Assembly: GCA_009927495.1 (NCBI GenBank)
Contig: RFMX01000185.1
Coordinates: forward strand, 1-37,876
Length of the DNA: 37,876 bases
Reading direction: 5' to 3'
From: Betaproteobacteria bacterium
Lineage (GTDB): Bacteria > Pseudomonadota > Gammaproteobacteria > Burkholderiales > Burkholderiaceae_C
Shown: piece by piece, positions 9,804-20,521 of the stretch
How positions within the stretch are numbered: the first letter of the stretch is position 1
Layout: each line of letters opens with the position of its first letter
Made by a program: the position numbers and the translations under genes
Notes under the pieces: model-generated
The model's input: only the letters and a program-made list of their open reading frames with translations
Database searches by the model: none
Told to the model about the DNA's origin: nothing

Positions 9804-10370
9804 TTACTTCATAGCAGCCCGAATATGCGGAACAGCTTTTTTCAGATAATAAAACATTGACCAAATGGTCAAAAATGCAGCAAGCCAAATCAGTACAGTC
9901 CCCCAAATTCCGGTGTCGAGCCAACCCCATAAGGTTCCATCAAACAATAGAAAAGGGATGGCAACCATTTGAAATGTTGTCTTGAGCTTACCCAGCAAAT
10001 TAACAGCAACACTTTTTGCGGCTCCAATCAGCGCCATCCACTCTCTAAGTGAAGAAATGGCGATTTCCCGACCGATGATCAGCAACGCAACAATGACATC
10101 AACCCGCCCCAAATCGACCAGCACAAGCAAGCTCGCACATACCAAAAATTTATCAGCAACCGGGTCTAAAAATGCACCGAAAGCGGACGTCTGATTTAAT
10201 CTTCTTGCCAAATAGCCATCCAACCAGTCTGTGATAGCAAACAGTATGAACAGCACGGTGGCAATTGTATTTTTTGTTTCGAGGTCTAAGGGCACATCGA
10301 AAATAAAGACGATGAAAGGAATGGCCGCGATGCGCGTCCAAGTCATGATGTTGGGGATGCTAAAAAACAT
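9804..10370 (-). CDS. pgsA: CDP-diacylglycerol--glycerol-3-phosphate 3-phosphatidyltransferase
   Basis: CDP-alcohol phosphotransferase motif DWLDGYLARRLNQTSAFGAFLDPVADK; start MFFSIPNIMTWTR chosen. Confidence 0.93.
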   Translation of the reverse strand: MFFSIPNIMTWTRIAAIPFIVFIFDVPLDLETKNTIATVLFILFAITDWLDGYLARRLNQTSAFGAFLDPVADKFLVCASLLVLVDLGRVDVIVALLIIGREIAISSLREWMALIGAAKSVAVNLLGKLKTTFQMVAIPFLLFDGTLWGWLDTGIWGTVLIWLAAFLTIWSMFYYLKKAVPHIRAAMK

Positions 10371-10374
10371 TGGT

Positions 10375-13300
10375 TCAGTCGTAAGCAATAAATGCTTTGC
10401 CTTGAAGCGGACCATTAACCAGTTTTTGGACTGCCTCCTCAGAGGGGATGAACATCATCTTATCTCCTAAAGCAATTTCAGCTTCGCAGTGCTTCAATTG
10501 AAAAACGACACGAATACCAAGTCCTTTGACCGTGTTCCCAGATTGAAAATCCGCATTGGTATCTTGATGGTGCACATGCTCTTTTCGAATAATTTCTTCT
10601 AGTTCTTGAATGTTTTCTCGAAGATTGCACTGAAGATATTTGCCAAATCGACATCTCGCCTCTTTAAGGGACAGGGACTGGATCAGGCTCAATCGCAGTT
10701 GTGTTGGATCCCTTCTGTCTGCTTGAACTTTGACCTGCGCAACCAAGAGTTGATCTTCCACTATATTGTGTCTGTTGGCATTGAAAATATGTTCATCCGC
10801 ACTAAGTTCGAAGACATCGCTCATATCGTCAATCTCGAAAATGTACAACTTGCCACGCGATGTGTTGATGAATCGATAGTTTTTGACCATGCCTACAACC
10901 CATTGCGAGTCTTTGGTTTCAGTCAGTTCACTTAACGGTCTCTTGATGAATTTTCTGACTTCCGCGGCATATTCTTCAAACAAGTGTCCAGACAAATGAA
11001 AACCTAGCGCAGACTTCTCATGGGTCAAACGCTCTCGTATGGTCCAAGGCGTCGATACTCTCATGAGAGGCTCCTCTGAATGCGCTCCATGTCCAGTATC
11101 AAACAGCCCAACTTGATGCAGATTGTTGGCTTGCGATTGTGCATAGTCCCAGGCCAAATCAACCGAGGACAAAACAGAAGATCTGTCTAAAGAAATGCAG
11201 TCAAAGGCGCCAGACTTAATGAGCGCCTCAACTGTTCGCTTGTTAACTTTAGATCTGTCAACTCGAGCACAAAAATCAAATAGGCTGGTGAAGTTTCCAC
11301 CTTCGCGACGTACTTCAATAATTTCCGAAATGGCCAATTGACCAGTGCCTTTGATCGCCCCCAATCCATAACGAATTGATGTGGTTGAAAGGGGGATAAA
11401 CACAAATTCTCCAGCATTCACGTTAGGGCTTTCAAAAGTAACCCCAAATGAAACTGCGTCATCAAAAAGAATTTTGAGCTTATCTGTATCCCCCATTTCA
11501 ACGGTCATGTTGGCGCAAAAAAACTCAGCGGTATGGTGTACTTTGATCCATGCTGTTTGGTATGCCAACAGTGAGTAGGCAGCTGCGTGCGATTTGTTGA
11601 AACCGTAACCTGCAAACTCCTCCATTAAATCGAAAATGGCATCGGCTTGATCTGTAGATATGCTTTGTTTTTCTGCCCCTTGACGAAATACAGATCGGTG
11701 CAATGCCATTTCGTCTGCTTTTTTCTTGCCCATGGCTCTGCGCAATAAATCAGCGCCACCCAAGCTATAGCCACCCAGTATTTGCGCTGTTTGCATCACC
11801 TGTTCTTGGTAAACCATGATTCCATAGGTTTCCGCTAGCACGTCAGCGACCAAGGGATGAGGGTAAACAACAGGCTCACGGCCGTGTTTACGTGCCACAA
11901 AACTAGGTATAAGCGCCATGGGGCCTGGTCTGAAAAGCGCATTCAAGATAATCAGATCTTCAAGCCGCGAAGGCTTTGCATCTTTGAGCATGGCCTGCAT
12001 ACCCCGGCTCTCAAATTGGAATACGGCTTCGGTTCTTCCCTCTGCAAACAATTTAAAAGTGCTTGTGTCGTCCAGAGGTATGTCATCCAATGACCAATGA
12101 CTTGGCACCCCATCTTTTTTCACAATTAGATTCTTGGCGTTTTCTAAGATGGTTAATGTTGCCAAGCCCAAGAAGTCAAACTTAACCAAACCCACCGCTT
12201 CTACATCGTCTTTGTCGAATTGACTCACAGACGCAGGACTTCCAGACTGTTGATAAAGAGGGCAAAAGTCTGTCAGTTTGCCTGGCGCAATGAGCACGCC
12301 ACCAGCATGCATACCCACATTTCGGGTTAAGCCCTCAAGATTTTGAGCGAGATTAAGAAGTATCTTTACCTCGTCCTCACTATCATAACGCTGAGCTAAA
12401 AGTGGCTCTTGCTCCATGGCCAAAGCAATCGTTATATGTTGACCAGGCTTATTTGGGATGAGTTTAGATAGACCATCACAAAATGTGTAACTCATGTCTA
12501 GGGTTCGACCTACATCGCGTATGGCTGCTCTTGCAGCCATCGTGCCGAAAGTTACGATTTGGCTTACAGCCTCTCTGCCGTATTTTTCTTTAACGTAGTC
12601 AATCACACGGTCCCTGTTTGTTTGACAAAAGTCAATATCAAAGTCGGGCATGGACACGCGCTCTGGGTTGAGAAATCGCTCGAAAAGCAAACCATATTTC
12701 AAAGGGTCAAGGTCTGTGATTTTGAGTGCAAATGCAACTAGCGAGCCTGCACCCGACCCCCTTCCCGGCCCAACTGGGCATCCATTGTTCTTGGCCCAAT
12801 TGATGAAGTCACTGACAATTAAAAAATACCCTGGAAAACCCATCTTTAAGATGGTTTGAATTTCAAACTCAAGCCTTGACTCATAATGTGTTTGAACTTC
12901 AATCCGCTGCTTCGTGTCTGGAAAAAGTTTGGTCAATCTTTCGGACAGGCCAGTCTGAGAAACTTGTCTGAAATAAACATCGATGGGAATTCTTTGGCCA
13001 TCTTCAATAGGAGTTGGGTACTCTGGAAGTTGTGGCTTACCTAAGGTGAGTTGCAAGTGACAGCGTTTTGCAATATTCACACTGTTGGTGATTGCGCTGG
13101 GAATATCGGCAAACAAAGCCTCCATTTCCTCCGGACTTTTATAGTACTGCTCACGCGTAAACATTCTTGTACGCTTGGCATTGCCGAGAATTTCGCCTTG
13201 GGCTATGCAGACTCTGGCTTCGTGGGCTTCATAGTCTAGGGGCTCTAAAAATTGAATCGGGTGGGTAGCAACGACTGGGAGTTTCAAGCGCGAAGCCAAG

Positions 13301-13857
13301 GCTACAGCATGAGCTATGTAACGCTCTTCATCAAGCCGGCCCGCTCTTTGCAACTCCAAATAAAAACGATTGGGAAAAATGCCTGCCAAGTCGGCACAAA
13401 TTTTTTCAGCCTGCTCTTCATTGCCCAGCAATAAATGTTGGCCAATGTGGCCGAGTTGCCCACCCGATAAAAAAATCAAACCCTCAGATAACTCTTTCAA
13501 CCAAGTCCATTTAACCGTGGGTTGATGAGATTTCGCATCTTGTTGAATCCATGAACGCGTGAGCAATTCACATAAGTTCAAGTAGCCCTTGTGCGATTGG
13601 GCCAAAAGTAAAATTTTTGAATTTGAAGCACTTAAAGTGGAATCAGCCAAAGACAAATGAACTTCGGCGCCAATAATCGGTTGAATGCCTGATTGTCTGT
13701 TGGCGGTATAGAACTTAACCGCGCCGAACAAATTATGTATATCAGTGATGGCCAAAGCAGGCTGGGAGAATTCAACTGCACGTTTGACCACATCGTCAAT
13801 TCTGCAAGTACCATCTGCGACAGAGTATTCAGTGTGGAGTCGGAGATGTACAAACAT
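10375..13857 (-). CDS. dnaE: DNA polymerase III subunit alpha
   Basis: PHP domain (FVHLRLHTEYSVADG), CPVGPGRGSGAGSLVAFAL, MPDFDIDFCQTNRDRVIDYV, GYGFNKSHAAAYSLLAYQTAWIK; start at MFVHLRLHTEYS. Confidence 0.97.
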   Translation of the reverse strand: MFVHLRLHTEYSVADGTCRIDDVVKRAVEFSQPALAITDIHNLFGAVKFYTANRQSGIQPIIGAEVHLSLADSTLSASNSKILLLAQSHKGYLNLCELLTRSWIQQDAKSHQPTVKWTWLKELSEGLIFLSGGQLGHIGQHLLLGNEEQAEKICADLAGIFPNRFYLELQRAGRLDEERYIAHAVALASRLKLPVVATHPIQFLEPLDYEAHEARVCIAQGEILGNAKRTRMFTREQYYKSPEEMEALFADIPSAITNSVNIAKRCHLQLTLGKPQLPEYPTPIEDGQRIPIDVYFRQVSQTGLSERLTKLFPDTKQRIEVQTHYESRLEFEIQTILKMGFPGYFLIVSDFINWAKNNGCPVGPGRGSGAGSLVAFALKITDLDPLKYGLLFERFLNPERVSMPDFDIDFCQTNRDRVIDYVKEKYGREAVSQIVTFGTMAARAAIRDVGRTLDMSYTFCDGLSKLIPNKPGQHITIALAMEQEPLLAQRYDSEDEVKILLNLAQNLEGLTRNVGMHAGGVLIAPGKLTDFCPLYQQSGSPASVSQFDKDDVEAVGLVKFDFLGLATLTILENAKNLIVKKDGVPSHWSLDDIPLDDTSTFKLFAEGRTEAVFQFESRGMQAMLKDAKPSRLEDLIILNALFRPGPMALIPSFVARKHGREPVVYPHPLVADVLAETYGIMVYQEQVMQTAQILGGYSLGGADLLRRAMGKKKADEMALHRSVFRQGAEKQSISTDQADAIFDLMEEFAGYGFNKSHAAAYSLLAYQTAWIKVHHTAEFFCANMTVEMGDTDKLKILFDDAVSFGVTFESPNVNAGEFVFIPLSTTSIRYGLGAIKGTGQLAISEIIEVRREGGNFTSLFDFCARVDRSKVNKRTVEALIKSGAFDCISLDRSSVLSSVDLAWDYAQSQANNLHQVGLFDTGHGAHSEEPLMRVSTPWTIRERLTHEKSALGFHLSGHLFEEYAAEVRKFIKRPLSELTETKDSQWVVGMVKNYRFINTSRGKLYIFEIDDMSDVFELSADEHIFNANRHNIVEDQLLVAQVKVQADRRDPTQLRLSLIQSLSLKEARCRFGKYLQCNLRENIQELEEIIRKEHVHHQDTNADFQSGNTVKGLGIRVVFQLKHCEAEIALGDKMMFIPSEEAVQKLVNGPLQGKAFIAYD

Positions 13858-13953
13858 AAGTAAAGCTATTCTAGAGACCAAATCTCTCGAAACTGCGTAA
13901 TCACCGAGCTTACCCAATTTATTCTAAAATCACTCAAAACGAAGGACATTTCC

Positions 13954-14286
13954 ATGGCTAGCGAACTCATCCAGCATATTTCTGACACCACCTTTGAAAG
14001 CGTGGTTCTTCAATCAGACCAGCCTGTTTTGGTTGACTTTTGGGCTGAATGGTGCGGCCCCTGCAAAATGATTGCGCCGGCTTTGGATGAGGCCGCCACG
14101 ACTTACCAAGGTAAGCTTCAGATAACCAAGTTGAATGTTGATGAGAACAAAGATATCCCCTCCAAATTTGGTATCAGAGGTATCCCGACCCTCATGATTT
14201 TTAAAAATGGACAACTCGCAGCCACCAAGGTGGGTTCCTTAAGCAAAGCTCAATTGACTGAATTTATTGACCAGCAGTTGGCTTGA
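13954..14286 (+). CDS. trxA: Thioredoxin
   Basis: [22 protein letters not shown] active site. Confidence 0.97.
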   Translation: MASELIQHISDTTFESVVLQSDQPVLVDFWAEWCGPCKMIAPALDEAATTYQGKLQITKLNVDENKDIPSKFGIRGIPTLMIFKNGQLAATKVGSLSKAQLTEFIDQQLA

Positions 14287-14427
14287 GCTGTTTTCCTGTC
14301 ATAATTCACTCACTTTCAGCGATTTGCGCCCCAAGCCCTTCGCCTGACTAATCCAAGACTCTCCATAGGACTGGTCTTGTTCCCTCCCCCTCGATAGCTA
14401 TCATCACTCCCCACTTGGAGTACCCCT

Positions 14428-15690
14428 ATGCACCTGAACGAACTCAAGGCACTGCATGTGTCGGAAGTATTAAAGCAAGCTGAAGAGCTTGAAATTGAAA
14501 ATACGGGACGGATGCGCAAGCAGGAGTTAATGTTTGCCATCATTAAAAAAAGGGCCCGTGCAGGCGAGCAAGTTTTTGCCGATGGGGTACTGGAAATCCT
14601 GCCCGATGGATTTGGCTTTTTACGCAGCCCCGACACCAGTTACACAGCAAGTACTGACGACATTTACATCAGCCCCAGCCAAGTCAGACGGTTCAACCTG
14701 CACACAGGCGACATGATCGAAGGTGAGGTGCGCATTCCTAAGGATGGTGAGCGTTATTTCGCGCTGACAAAGCTTGATCAAGTCAATGGCGACCTTCCTG
14801 AAAACAACAAGCACAAAGTCATGTTTGAAAACTTGACGCCTCTGTTTCCTAAAGAACAAATGCGCTTAGAGCGTGATATGAAGGGTGAAGAGAACATCAC
14901 GGGGCGCATCATTGACATCATTGCCCCCATTGGTAAAGGTCAAAGAGCGCTTTTGGTAGCGCCTCCAAAGAGCGGCAAAACGGTCATGATGCAGCATATT
15001 GCCCATGCCATTACCGCCAATTATCCAGACAGCCATGTCATGGTTTTGTTGGTTGATGAGCGTCCCGAAGAAGTCACAGAAATGCAGCGCAGTGTCAAAG
15101 GCGAAGTGATTGCATCAACATTTGACGAACCTGCAGCAAGACACGTTCATGTGGCTGAAATGGTGATTGAGCGAGCCAAGCGCCTTGTTGAGTTGAAAAA
15201 AGACGTGGTCATCTTGCTCGATTCGATCACTCGACTTGCGAGGGCCTACAACAACGTGGTGCCCAGTTCAGGGAAAGTCTTGTCTGGTGGTGTTGACTCC
15301 AACGCCTTGCAGCGCCCCAAACGCTTTTTTGGTGCAGCCCGAAAAGTCGAGGAAGGTGGATCTTTGACCATCATTGCTACCGCCCTGATAGATACCGGTA
15401 GTCGCATGGACGAGGTCATTTTTGAAGAATTTAAAGGCACGGGAAACTGTGAAATTCACTTGGATAGACGTTTGTACGAAAAAAGGGTGTTCCCAGCCAT
15501 TCAACTTAATCGAAGCGGCACTCGCAAGGAAGAATTATTGCTGTCACCTGAAATTCTTCAGAAGTCCAGGATTTTGAGGCAATTCATATACAACTTAGAC
15601 GAAATCGAATCCATGGAATTGATGCTAAAAAATATGAAATCCACCAAGACCAACGTTGACTTCTTTGACATGATGCGTCGGGGCGGCTAA
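14428..15690 (+). CDS. rho: Transcription termination factor Rho
   Basis: [38 protein letters not shown]...[27 protein letters not shown]; full-length Rho. Confidence 0.98.
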   Translation: MHLNELKALHVSEVLKQAEELEIENTGRMRKQELMFAIIKKRARAGEQVFADGVLEILPDGFGFLRSPDTSYTASTDDIYISPSQVRRFNLHTGDMIEGEVRIPKDGERYFALTKLDQVNGDLPENNKHKVMFENLTPLFPKEQMRLERDMKGEENITGRIIDIIAPIGKGQRALLVAPPKSGKTVMMQHIAHAITANYPDSHVMVLLVDERPEEVTEMQRSVKGEVIASTFDEPAARHVHVAEMVIERAKRLVELKKDVVILLDSITRLARAYNNVVPSSGKVLSGGVDSNALQRPKRFFGAARKVEEGGSLTIIATALIDTGSRMDEVIFEEFKGTGNCEIHLDRRLYEKRVFPAIQLNRSGTRKEELLLSPEILQKSRILRQFIYNLDEIESMELMLKNMKSTKTNVDFFDMMRRGG

Positions 15691-15697
15691 GAAATCT

Positions 15698-15717
15698 AAG
15701 CTAAAATAGCTTTTTTT
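15698..15717 (+). terminator. Possible short terminator after rho
   Basis: AAGCTA-AAA-TAGCTT + TTTTT; the stem is short and the same bases could be a promoter -10 (TAAAAT). Confidence 0.35.
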
Positions 15718-15773
15718 GCGAAAAGTGCATCGGAGTGGCCGGTGTGGCTGCCGTAACGACACAAGGAATACTT

Positions 15774-16031
15774 ATGAAACAGGGAATACACCCCCAATAC
15801 CGTGAAGTTTGTTTTATCGATCTGTCCAATGGCTTCAAATTTGTGACCCGCACCTGCGCGAATACCAAAGAAACCATCAAAATGGACGATGGTCGTGAAC
15901 TGCCTTTGTACAAGCTCGACACCTCCAGCGAGTCACACCCCTTTTACACAGGAACTCAAAAATCTGTGGATACCATGGGTGGACGTGTTGAACGATTCCG
16001 TAACAAATACGGAAAAACAGCAGCCAAGTAA
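15774..16031 (+). CDS. rpmE2: 50S ribosomal protein L31 type B
   Basis: [31 protein letters not shown]...[28 protein letters not shown]; no zinc-binding Cys pairs. Confidence 0.95.
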   Translation: MKQGIHPQYREVCFIDLSNGFKFVTRTCANTKETIKMDDGRELPLYKLDTSSESHPFYTGTQKSVDTMGGRVERFRNKYGKTAAK

Positions 16032-16049
16032 GCCTTGTTAGCGATAGAA

Positions 16050-16079
16050 AAACAGCCTGACCTCAGGCTGTTTTTTTTT
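16050..16079 (+). terminator. Rho-independent terminator of rpmE
   Basis: AAACAGCCTGA-CC-TCAGGCTG followed by nine T residues. Confidence 0.9.
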
Positions 16080-16121
16080 GCCTTCGCTCATTGATTAAAA
16101 TTTTTGTAGAAACTTATTGAT

Positions 16122-17822
16122 GTGAAAACACCCAACCCAGCTATCGTGACTCAAACTGCGGCGCATCGCCTGCCGCATTGGGCATTGGTATGCATATGCT
16201 TGGTTTATGTTTTCACCGGTCTCGTCAACCGTGATCCTTGGAAGTCCTTAGACATATCGTCTTTTGGCTATATGTGGGAGATCTCTCAAGGATTTTCTGC
16301 TGTGTGGCAACCTGAAATGGCATCTACATCGCCCGAGCTTTCAGGGCCATTAACCTATGCTATTGGCGCTGCTGCAATTAGCCTGTTCAGTCCTTGGATC
16401 TCACCCGACTCCGCCGTAAGAATTCCTTTCATCGCGGGCTTGCTCTTCACGCTCATTGCCACTTGGTACGCGATTTATTTTTTGGCCAAAAATCCCCATG
16501 CACAACCTGTTGTTTTTGCATTTGGTGGTGAAGCCAAACCAGAGGACTACGCGAAATCCATCGCAGATGCCGGACTTCTGGCGCTGATTGCTTGTTTGGG
16601 CATGGCACTACCTAGCCATGAAACGACACCACTATCGATGCAGCTTTGCATGACCGCCCTGCTCTTTTGTGCTGCTGCGATGGTGAGAACACATCTTTTA
16701 CTTGCTATTTTGCTTCTTGATTTGTCTTTGGTACTGCTGACTTTGAGCGGTGCACCTTTTCTGGCCTTGATGCTTGGCATCGGAATCGCCTATTTGGTTG
16801 TCAAACAAGCGCAAGTTCGGTTTGAACACCTTGGACTATTGATATGTGGTTGCTTGGGCGTCATTGCGCTGGCTACATGGGGAAATCTATGGCAATGGAA
16901 ACTGATCACCCTGAGTGAGGTAAGCACACAGTGGAAAGGCTTGCTACGACTTCTGCTCTGGTTCACTTGGCCAGCTTGGCCCTTGGCTGCTTGGACGCTT
17001 TGGACATGGAGAAATCAGTGGAGAGAACACATCTGGCAACAGCACCTGGTTTTGCCAGTCTTCATCTATTTTGTGGTTTTGATTGCCAGCATCACGACAA
17101 AAAATCCGGAACGTACATTGCTTCTGTCTCTTCCAGCGTTGGCATGTTTGGCTGCTTTCGCTTTGCCCACCTTAAAGAGAAGCGTCGCGGCACTGATTGA
17201 TTGGTTCACCTTGCTATTTTTCACCGGTGGTGCAGTCATTGTTTGGGTGGTGTGGATCTCGCTACAAACGGGTTGGCCAGCACAACCTGCTATCAATGTC
17301 ATCAGATTGGTGCCAGGTTATGTCTCTGAATTTAACTGGCTTCAAACAGTCGTAGCGCTGATCATGACAGCCGTATGGTGCAAATTGATCCTATGGCGAC
17401 TTGGTAGAAACCCAAGGTTTATTTGGAAGAGCTTGGTCCTTCCGGCCAGTGGCGCGTTGTTGTGCTGGGTACTGCTAATGACGTTATGGATGCCTTTGCT
17501 CAATTACGCTCGGAGTTATCAACCGTTAGCGATGCAAGTGAAAGCATGGGTGCATGAACCTCATTGTGTGTATTCTTTGGGACTCAACCGCGCTCAAATT
17601 GCCGGCTTGAGTTTTCATGCAAATTTAAAAATGGTGGATTATGAAAAAAATAAATCTGCAACAACCTGCGAATGGCTTATTGCAAACCCAGCAACTCTTC
17701 AAAAAACCCCCGCCACCCTAGATACGGCATCTTGGAAGAAGTTCCGTGTCATTCGAAGACCCGCCGACAAACGCGAAGACATTGTGATGTACCAACGAAC
17801 CGCTTCCAAGACAAATGAGTGA
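16122..17822 (+). CDS. Polytopic membrane protein, ArnT/PMT-like glycosyltransferase candidate (GTG start)
   Basis: Many hydrophobic segments, early LVNRDPWKSLD motif resembling GT-C proteins, C-terminal soluble tail. Confidence 0.6.
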   Translation: MKTPNPAIVTQTAAHRLPHWALVCICLVYVFTGLVNRDPWKSLDISSFGYMWEISQGFSAVWQPEMASTSPELSGPLTYAIGAAAISLFSPWISPDSAVRIPFIAGLLFTLIATWYAIYFLAKNPHAQPVVFAFGGEAKPEDYAKSIADAGLLALIACLGMALPSHETTPLSMQLCMTALLFCAAAMVRTHLLLAILLLDLSLVLLTLSGAPFLALMLGIGIAYLVVKQAQVRFEHLGLLICGCLGVIALATWGNLWQWKLITLSEVSTQWKGLLRLLLWFTWPAWPLAAWTLWTWRNQWREHIWQQHLVLPVFIYFVVLIASITTKNPERTLLLSLPALACLAAFALPTLKRSVAALIDWFTLLFFTGGAVIVWVVWISLQTGWPAQPAINVIRLVPGYVSEFNWLQTVVALIMTAVWCKLILWRLGRNPRFIWKSLVLPASGALLCWVLLMTLWMPLLNYARSYQPLAMQVKAWVHEPHCVYSLGLNRAQIAGLSFHANLKMVDYEKNKSATTCEWLIANPATLQKTPATLDTASWKKFRVIRRPADKREDIVMYQRTASKTNE

Positions 17823-19155
17823 GAGACGATCGGTACTCAAACACGCTGTCACAGTATTGCTTGGTCAACTTGCCGTCATCTCCTTTGGCGTCACAGACAC
17901 CATCGTCGCAGGACGGTATGACCCTCATGCCCTTGCAGCCCTTTCAATAAGTTCTGCAATTTACATATCTGTTTATGTTGCGTTGATGGGCGTATTGCAG
18001 GCACTGCTACCCATGCTTGCAGAGTTGCATGGAGCCAAGTCGTATCAAAAAGTGGGGAAGTTATTCCATCAAGGCATCTATCTAATGGGAATTTTAAGTC
18101 TCATTGGAATTGCGGTTCTGCTGTCACCAGGTCTGATATTGCACTGGACCAAAGTACCCGAAAATTTACACATAGTAATTTTTGACTATCTTTTTCTTTT
18201 GGCTGTTGCACTTGCGCCTGCCTTATTTTTTCGGATGTTTAGCAGCCTGAGTCAAAGTTTGGGCAAGCCAAAGACAGTTGCTTACATTCAAGTCGCAGGC
18301 TTGGCAGTCAAAATTCCGTTATCGATACTTTTAACTTTTGGGTTTGATGTACTGGAGCCTAGGGGCTTGCAAGGATGTGCAATGGCAACCGTGATTGTCA
18401 ACTTCGGCATGTTGTTTGTTAGCCTTTGGCTGCTGAAAAACAGCGCGTTCTTTCAGCCCTATGGGATTTGGAAAAAACTCTATCCACCCAACCTGAAGGA
18501 TATTGGCCGCATCACAAGATTGGGGATACCTAACGGCTTGAGTGTGACTGTTGAGGTTACTTCCTTCACCATGATGGCATTGTTCATAGCCAGGCTTGGA
18601 ACCTCAGCCGCAGCCAGCCATCAGGTAGCCGCCAATTTAGCAGCGCTGCTCTACATGGTGCCTTTGTCATTCTCGATTGCGACAAGTGCCAGAGCCAGTT
18701 ATTGGATAGGCGCACAAAATGTTGAAATGATGAAACAAAGTGTTCGCTCGGGTTTTGAACTCATACTGTTTATTGCTTTTGTATTGGCAGGTGTTGTATG
18801 GTTTGGGCAAACGGAAATAGCTTCCATTTATGTCAATGACACAAGCGTGCTCCAAATCACCTCTGAGTTGATTGGCCTCGTCGCTCTGTACCATTTTTTT
18901 GATGCCATACAGACTATGTGCTTCTTTGTTTTGAGAAGTTTGAAAATTGTATTTATCCCCTTCATTATTTACAGTTGCATGCTATGGGGATTAGGCTTAG
19001 GGGGTGGTTTTATGCTCGCATATGAATACGAATGGCTTTTCTACCAATCACCTTCGGCTTTTTGGTTGTCCAGCAGCACTGCATTGATCTTTGTGAGCCT
19101 ATCTTTGCTGCTTTTATTGCGAATGAAACTGAGTCGATTTGCGCCTGAACCTTGA
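17815..19155 (+). CDS. MATE family efflux/MOP-superfamily transporter
   Basis: About 12 TM segments; SERRSVLKHAVTVLLGQLAVISFGVTDTIVAGRYDPHALAALSI and RLGIPNGLSVTVEVTSFTMMALFIARLGTSAAASHQVAANLA typical of NorM/MATE. Confidence 0.88.
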   Translation: MSERRSVLKHAVTVLLGQLAVISFGVTDTIVAGRYDPHALAALSISSAIYISVYVALMGVLQALLPMLAELHGAKSYQKVGKLFHQGIYLMGILSLIGIAVLLSPGLILHWTKVPENLHIVIFDYLFLLAVALAPALFFRMFSSLSQSLGKPKTVAYIQVAGLAVKIPLSILLTFGFDVLEPRGLQGCAMATVIVNFGMLFVSLWLLKNSAFFQPYGIWKKLYPPNLKDIGRITRLGIPNGLSVTVEVTSFTMMALFIARLGTSAAASHQVAANLAALLYMVPLSFSIATSARASYWIGAQNVEMMKQSVRSGFELILFIAFVLAGVVWFGQTEIASIYVNDTSVLQITSELIGLVALYHFFDAIQTMCFFVLRSLKIVFIPFIIYSCMLWGLGLGGGFMLAYEYEWLFYQSPSAFWLSSSTALIFVSLSLLLLLRMKLSRFAPEP

Positions 19156-20490
19156 GTTCGGAAACTCCAAAGTAAAGCATGAACCGAAATTCAACTTGCT
19201 CTCAATTCGTAAGTGCCCTCCATGCCTTTGAATCACATGCTTCACAATGGCCAGACCTAAACCAGTCCCACCTGTGTCACGAGACCTGCTTCGGTCAATT
19301 CGGTAAAACCGTTCGGTAAGCCTGGGCAAATGCTCAGGAGAAATACCAAAACCTGTGTCTTTGACGCTGAACTCAAAATATTCCATTTTTTGGGAACAAG
19401 AGACCGTTATTGCCCCCCCGCTTGGGGTGTATCGAAGCGCATTACTGACAAGGTTGGTAAAAGCACTTTTAATTTCATCCAAGGAACCCGAGATCTGATG
19501 CGCTTGCAATTCTTCGGGCAAATCAAATTGAAGTATGTGACTCGAACCATCCCTTTGGTTCAGAACATGCATTAAGCCATTGGCCTCTTCATAGCAACTC
19601 TGCCAGAGCGAATCAAAATCATGCCACTCGGTCTCACTGGGCAGTGGGCTGCCGTCGAGATGGGACAAGGTCAACAAGTCCTGTACCAAGGTCTGCATCC
19701 GCAGTGCTTGCTGCGACATCAAATTCAAGAAATCTTGTATTTCAATATCACTCAGTTTTAAGTTTTGCATGGTTTCAACAAAACCCATCAAAACTGTCAA
19801 AGGTGTCCGAATTTCGTGAGACACATTGGCCACAAAATCACGGCGCATCACCTCGGCTTGCTCAAGGGCTGTGATATCCCTTGACAAGAGTAATTTACGA
19901 CCATCACCATAGGGAAACACCTGAACTGCAATTTTTTGTGGATGATCGGATCGATTCTCACGCCCCTCAATCACAATTTCATATTCGTAAAGTCCCGAAC
20001 GCACATACGCACTGAAAACAGGGTTGCGAAGCAAATAACCAATTAATTGATAGGCATCTTTTTCTGGATCTATACCCAAATGTTGAGACGCAGTCCGGTT
20101 AGACCAAACAATATGCCATTCAGTGTCAAGCAAAACAACGCCATTAGGGGAAGCTTGTATCGCGGATAAAAATTGTCGCAAGTTTTCTTCGCTTGCAGTT
20201 AACTCAAGGTTTTTTTGCCGAAATAAACGTCTCAGACGGTCAGCAGATTCACCCAAAATGCCCGATTGATCTCGCGGATTAAGAAGGTCGTTAGAACGAA
20301 CCCATCCAAGAAAGATAAGTGAACGCCATGTATCAATGAGAAAGAGGGACATTGATACGATGAAAATGCCTAGACAAGCACCCTGCCAAGCGCCTAGGCC
20401 ATGGGGAATAAAAAAACCAAGTAGAAAACCCAGAAGGTTTAAAAATAAAAAATAAATAAGACGGGCAATCATGTCTGGCGATACTAGCAC
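19114..20490 (-). CDS. phoR: Phosphate regulon sensor histidine kinase PhoR
   Basis: TM N-terminus, PAS, HisKA (RRDFVANVSHEIRTPLTVLMGFVETM), HATPase (GSGLGLAIVKH-like GGTGLGLAIVKHVIQRHGG); next to phoB. Confidence 0.94.
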   Translation of the reverse strand: MLVSPDMIARLIYFLFLNLLGFLLGFFIPHGLGAWQGACLGIFIVSMSLFLIDTWRSLIFLGWVRSNDLLNPRDQSGILGESADRLRRLFRQKNLELTASEENLRQFLSAIQASPNGVVLLDTEWHIVWSNRTASQHLGIDPEKDAYQLIGYLLRNPVFSAYVRSGLYEYEIVIEGRENRSDHPQKIAVQVFPYGDGRKLLLSRDITALEQAEVMRRDFVANVSHEIRTPLTVLMGFVETMQNLKLSDIEIQDFLNLMSQQALRMQTLVQDLLTLSHLDGSPLPSETEWHDFDSLWQSCYEEANGLMHVLNQRDGSSHILQFDLPEELQAHQISGSLDEIKSAFTNLVSNALRYTPSGGAITVSCSQKMEYFEFSVKDTGFGISPEHLPRLTERFYRIDRSRSRDTGGTGLGLAIVKHVIQRHGGHLRIESKLNFGSCFTLEFPNSRFRRKSTQFHSQ

Positions 20491-20521
20491 TGCTCGCCCG
20501 CAGATTAAGTCCTTCTAAGGA

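Noticed and set aside
14287-14427. Structured leader / riboswitch upstream of rho
   Set aside because: Only a weak CAAGACT...GGTCTTG pairing was visible; insufficient to claim a structured RNA without folding and comparative analysis.
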